From: Bolinopsis microptera
Lineage: Eukaryota; Ctenophora; Tentaculata; Lobata; Bolinopsidae
NCBI RefSeq assembly: GCF_026151205.1
Contig: NC_087082.1
Location: forward strand, 15,781,365-15,845,364
Direction of reading: 5' to 3'
Length of the DNA stretch: 64,000 bases
Below are positions 61,914 to 64,000 of this stretch, piece after piece. The notes under the pieces were generated by a model that was not told the DNA's origin, ran no database searches, and worked only from the letters and a program-made list of their open reading frames with translations. The position numbers and the translations under genes are program-made. The number at the start of each line of letters is the position of its first letter. Positions within the stretch are counted from its first letter, which is position 1.

Positions 61914-62772
61914 CTGTTGGTGTCGTATTATTTTATTAACATGGAAATTACGAACAAGTGTTAAAAACTAAGCAACAATGTGATAATTAGAGGACATAAC
62001 CAATCGGCAAATGATTTTAATAAAAAACAAAATTAGCAGACAAATTACGAACATATTAAATTAAAACTTATTTAATAAAGCACAATTATCAGACAAATTA
62101 CGAACATATTGAATTAAAATAATATATGATGATGATTAGCAATAAGTAGGTAAGTTCACCCTTCCAATTTAAAGGGGCATGGAAATTCTTCATGGAAATT
62201 TTCTCAAAATCAACTTTTTAGTTGTTTCTGATAGAGGAGAGTAATATCTATCTACAGAATTTTGAGATTGAAGGCGCAGGCCTTTAAAATTTTTTATTTG
62301 ATTTTGAAAATCTTGGACCTCGTTTTTTGATGATTTTTCGAGGTCCAAGATTTTCAAAGTCGAATAAATTCTGTTTGGCTCATCTCTTCAAAATGATCCC
62401 TAGAACATATCCTGATAGTTTCAGGATGATTGCTCAAAAAATATAGAAGATTTTTAGACTCGATTTTTAGGGCACCCGATCAAAAATTGGTCGCGCAATA
62501 CAATTAAACACACACGCTGACAATAATTTCGGATAGGAACGATATTTTTCCACGGGATCAAAAGCATCTGATAGATATTACTCCCCTGTAGTCTATCAAA
62601 AACAACTAAAAAGTCGATTTTGAGAAAATTTCCATGAAGACCCCCCCCCCCCCCCTGCCCACTTAAATTGGAAGGGTGAACTTACCTACCAATTGCTCAT
62701 CATCATCATATTATTTTAATTCAATGTGTTCGTAATTTATCTGCCCCCTTAAACAATAAACATTCCATTTAC
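61914..62772. other. spacer between BTB copy 2 and eIF4G, largely a foldback repeat
   Basis: No coding exon was recognised apart from the splice sites at its two edges. Most of the spacer is the inverted repeat listed separately. Confidence 0.5.
62090..62735. mobile_element. 640-bp foldback inverted repeat
   Basis: The outer arms GAATTAAAATAATATATGAT / ATCATATTATTTTAATTC and TTCACCCTTCCAATTTAA / TTAAATTGGAAGGGTGAA enclose inner arms related to the 60.4-61.1 kb element (TAGTTGTTTCTGATAGAG, GAGGTCCAAGATTTTCAAA). The right arm carries a C run of more than 15. The outer arms include a copy of the sequence beside the BTB exon 2 donor ('aggtaagttcacccttccaatt', also seen at about 52230). The element therefore captured or duplicated host flanking DNA. 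Confidence 0.85.
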
Positions 62773-63826
62773 CTGTTTTAGCCTCCTCAGTTTGAGTGGC
62801 AACGTGTCTACAACCCTCAAGTAAATCTTCATCATCACTTTCTTCAGAATCTCCACTACATTTACTGTCTTCTAGCACCTCATCAGAACCACCAGCTACA
62901 ACTTCACTCCTCAACTTGACCACCTTTTCTACCAACTCTTTCACTTGACCACCCTCAGATCCTCCCGACAGTTCAGTAATCAGGTCAACTACTTCAACAA
63001 ACTGGTCCGGATATCTTTGCTGAAATAGTCTCATATCTACTTGTTCGAGTAAATACAAAGAGTTCTCATCAAATCCTGTGTATTTTAACCCAAACGTGAG
63101 ATAACTCACTAAACAATCAAACACAATGTTTAATTCTCTCCCGGCTATCTGAACTGCCATGTTGATCTGACGTTTTGACAGCTCATCAAAGTTAGACATG
63201 TATTTCCGTAAAAATACTCTTTTTCCTATGTTCCTGGTCGTCATGTTTCTGACAAATAGATCCACAAACTTGCTTTGTTTCAGATTGAAGTATGCTCGAC
63301 TGGCAATCTCACAGGCAAACAGAATCTCCTCATATGAATTGTTCTCAAAGTTCAGAACATCTGTTTTAAAGAACTTCAAACATTTCTTTCTAAACCAGCT
63401 CACTTCGAAAACATGGGCCATCTTGTTAACGTCCTCAAAGTTTAATCTGTTCAGCATCTCAGATTCACCAGAGTACATAGCATCAACAAAACAATGTACT
63501 GCTTCAACACTAAAGTCATCCATCTCGTGGGAAGACTGAAATAGGAAACATTAAATTTGAATCCAGTTATATTATCTGAACTGCAATAACTTTATCTAAT
63601 AAATTGAATTTTATAACAAAATATTCAAAATCTTCATATTATTCTCTCTCAGTACCTGACAAAGGTTGGTGGTGAAATTACCAATAACAGGACTGTTAAG
63701 GGACATTATAACAGAGTTTACCCTCAACACTGATCCATCTCTCAGATTCAGCACCAGGTTTCCATGCACTGGGGAGTTTATCAATTCTCTTCCAAAATTG
63801 GCAGGAACTCTCACCTTCGGGATCAT
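62773..63826 (-). CDS. BTB-domain protein, copy 2 (intact exons)
   Basis: Exons on the minus strand: 63656-63826 (ATG at 63826) and 62773-63535, phase 0 between them. The first 311 codons are open and about 90% identical by eye to copy 1, without its frameshift. Residues about 10-105 form the BTB/POZ domain (SPVHGNLVLNLRDGSVLRVN ... FSVEAVHCFVDAMYSGESEM). A helical BACK-like stretch (FKTDVLNFENNSYEEILFAC, LSKRQINMAVQIAGRELNIV) and an acidic Ser/Asp/Glu linker follow. The exon ends ACA G|GTAAAT, leaving one base. No counterpart of copy 1's third exon was found downstream; the next phase-compatible acceptor seen is the eIF4G exon at 61913. If unspliced there, the frame runs to a stop soon after the donor (down to 62711). 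Confidence 0.83.
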
Positions 63827-64000
63827 CACTAGAATTGTTAGTTTTAGATAGGACTGATTATATTCTTGCTTATCACAAGATCAATGATTCCACTTATCGC
63901 AACCAATACTACCCAGTCCCAGAGACAAATAGCAAATACAATGGATACAAAAAATAGATGACGAAAGTAAAACATAGAACAGCAAAAAATATGACCAATA
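63827..64000. other. 5' flank of BTB copy 2
   Basis: Similarity to copy 1 continues for about 25 bp upstream of the ATG (through GTTAGTTTTAGATA on the plus strand) and then stops. Nothing else was recognised before the window ends. Confidence 0.4.

Overview
The window is nuclear DNA from an animal. It has AT-rich, intron-dense protein genes with canonical GT-AG junctions, long tandem-repeat blocks and decayed transposons. The gene set (TMEM16/anoctamin, complexin with a CaaX tail, Exo70, COX6B, eIF4G, a Jupiter/JPT-like protein) fits a metazoan. The CaaX complexin, the LINE remnants with a Cys-rich N-terminal domain and the BTB family suggest an early-branching lineage, most plausibly a cnidarian. 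That placement is inference; no marker fixes the species. Exons were placed by translating the sequence by eye and requiring reading phase to agree across introns.

Layout. 0.4-2.2 kb: dead pogo/Tigger-like DNA transposon. 4.6-15.4 kb (minus): the conserved channel/scramblase core of an anoctamin in about 16 short exons; its introns hold a 2.1 kb array of a 14-bp unit containing TGAGTCA, a 1 kb array of a 30-bp unit, and a CRE/E-box repeat cluster. 15.4-31.2 kb: no confident gene; a 1.1 kb array of 16-bp units with 80-bp higher-order structure and a poly-A retroelement copy. 31.2-41.6 kb (plus): a Jupiter/JPT-like gene of five exons whose last four exons are duplicated in tandem; the second copy carries a 2.6 kb inverted satellite. 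42.3-45.5 kb: no gene seen. 45.5-46.3 kb (minus): COX6B. 46.7-48.7 kb (minus): intronless Exo70. 50.1-50.8 kb (minus): complexin. 51.4-54.9 kb (minus): BTB-domain gene, frameshifted. 55.0-55.4 kb: a LINE reverse-transcriptase scrap beside a truncated copy of complexin exon 1. 55.6-61.9 kb (minus): a short eIF4G with an eIF4E-binding motif and a MIF4G domain. 62.8-63.8 kb (minus): a second, intact BTB gene.

The right end looks like a duplicated BTB-complexin unit. Reading the minus strand, the order is BTB copy 2, eIF4G, complexin fragment, BTB copy 1, complexin. The eIF4G exons therefore lie inside one copy of the unit. The last BTB copy 2 exon is phase-compatible with the first visible eIF4G exon, so a BTB-eIF4G chimeric transcript is possible. 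The last BTB copy 1 exon is in turn phase-compatible with the complexin 5' exon, where its frame would stop 7 nt before the complexin ATG. Large foldback inverted repeats lie at or near these rearranged segments. The named genes otherwise work in unrelated processes: ion/lipid transport, respiration, exocyst tethering, SNARE regulation and translation initiation.
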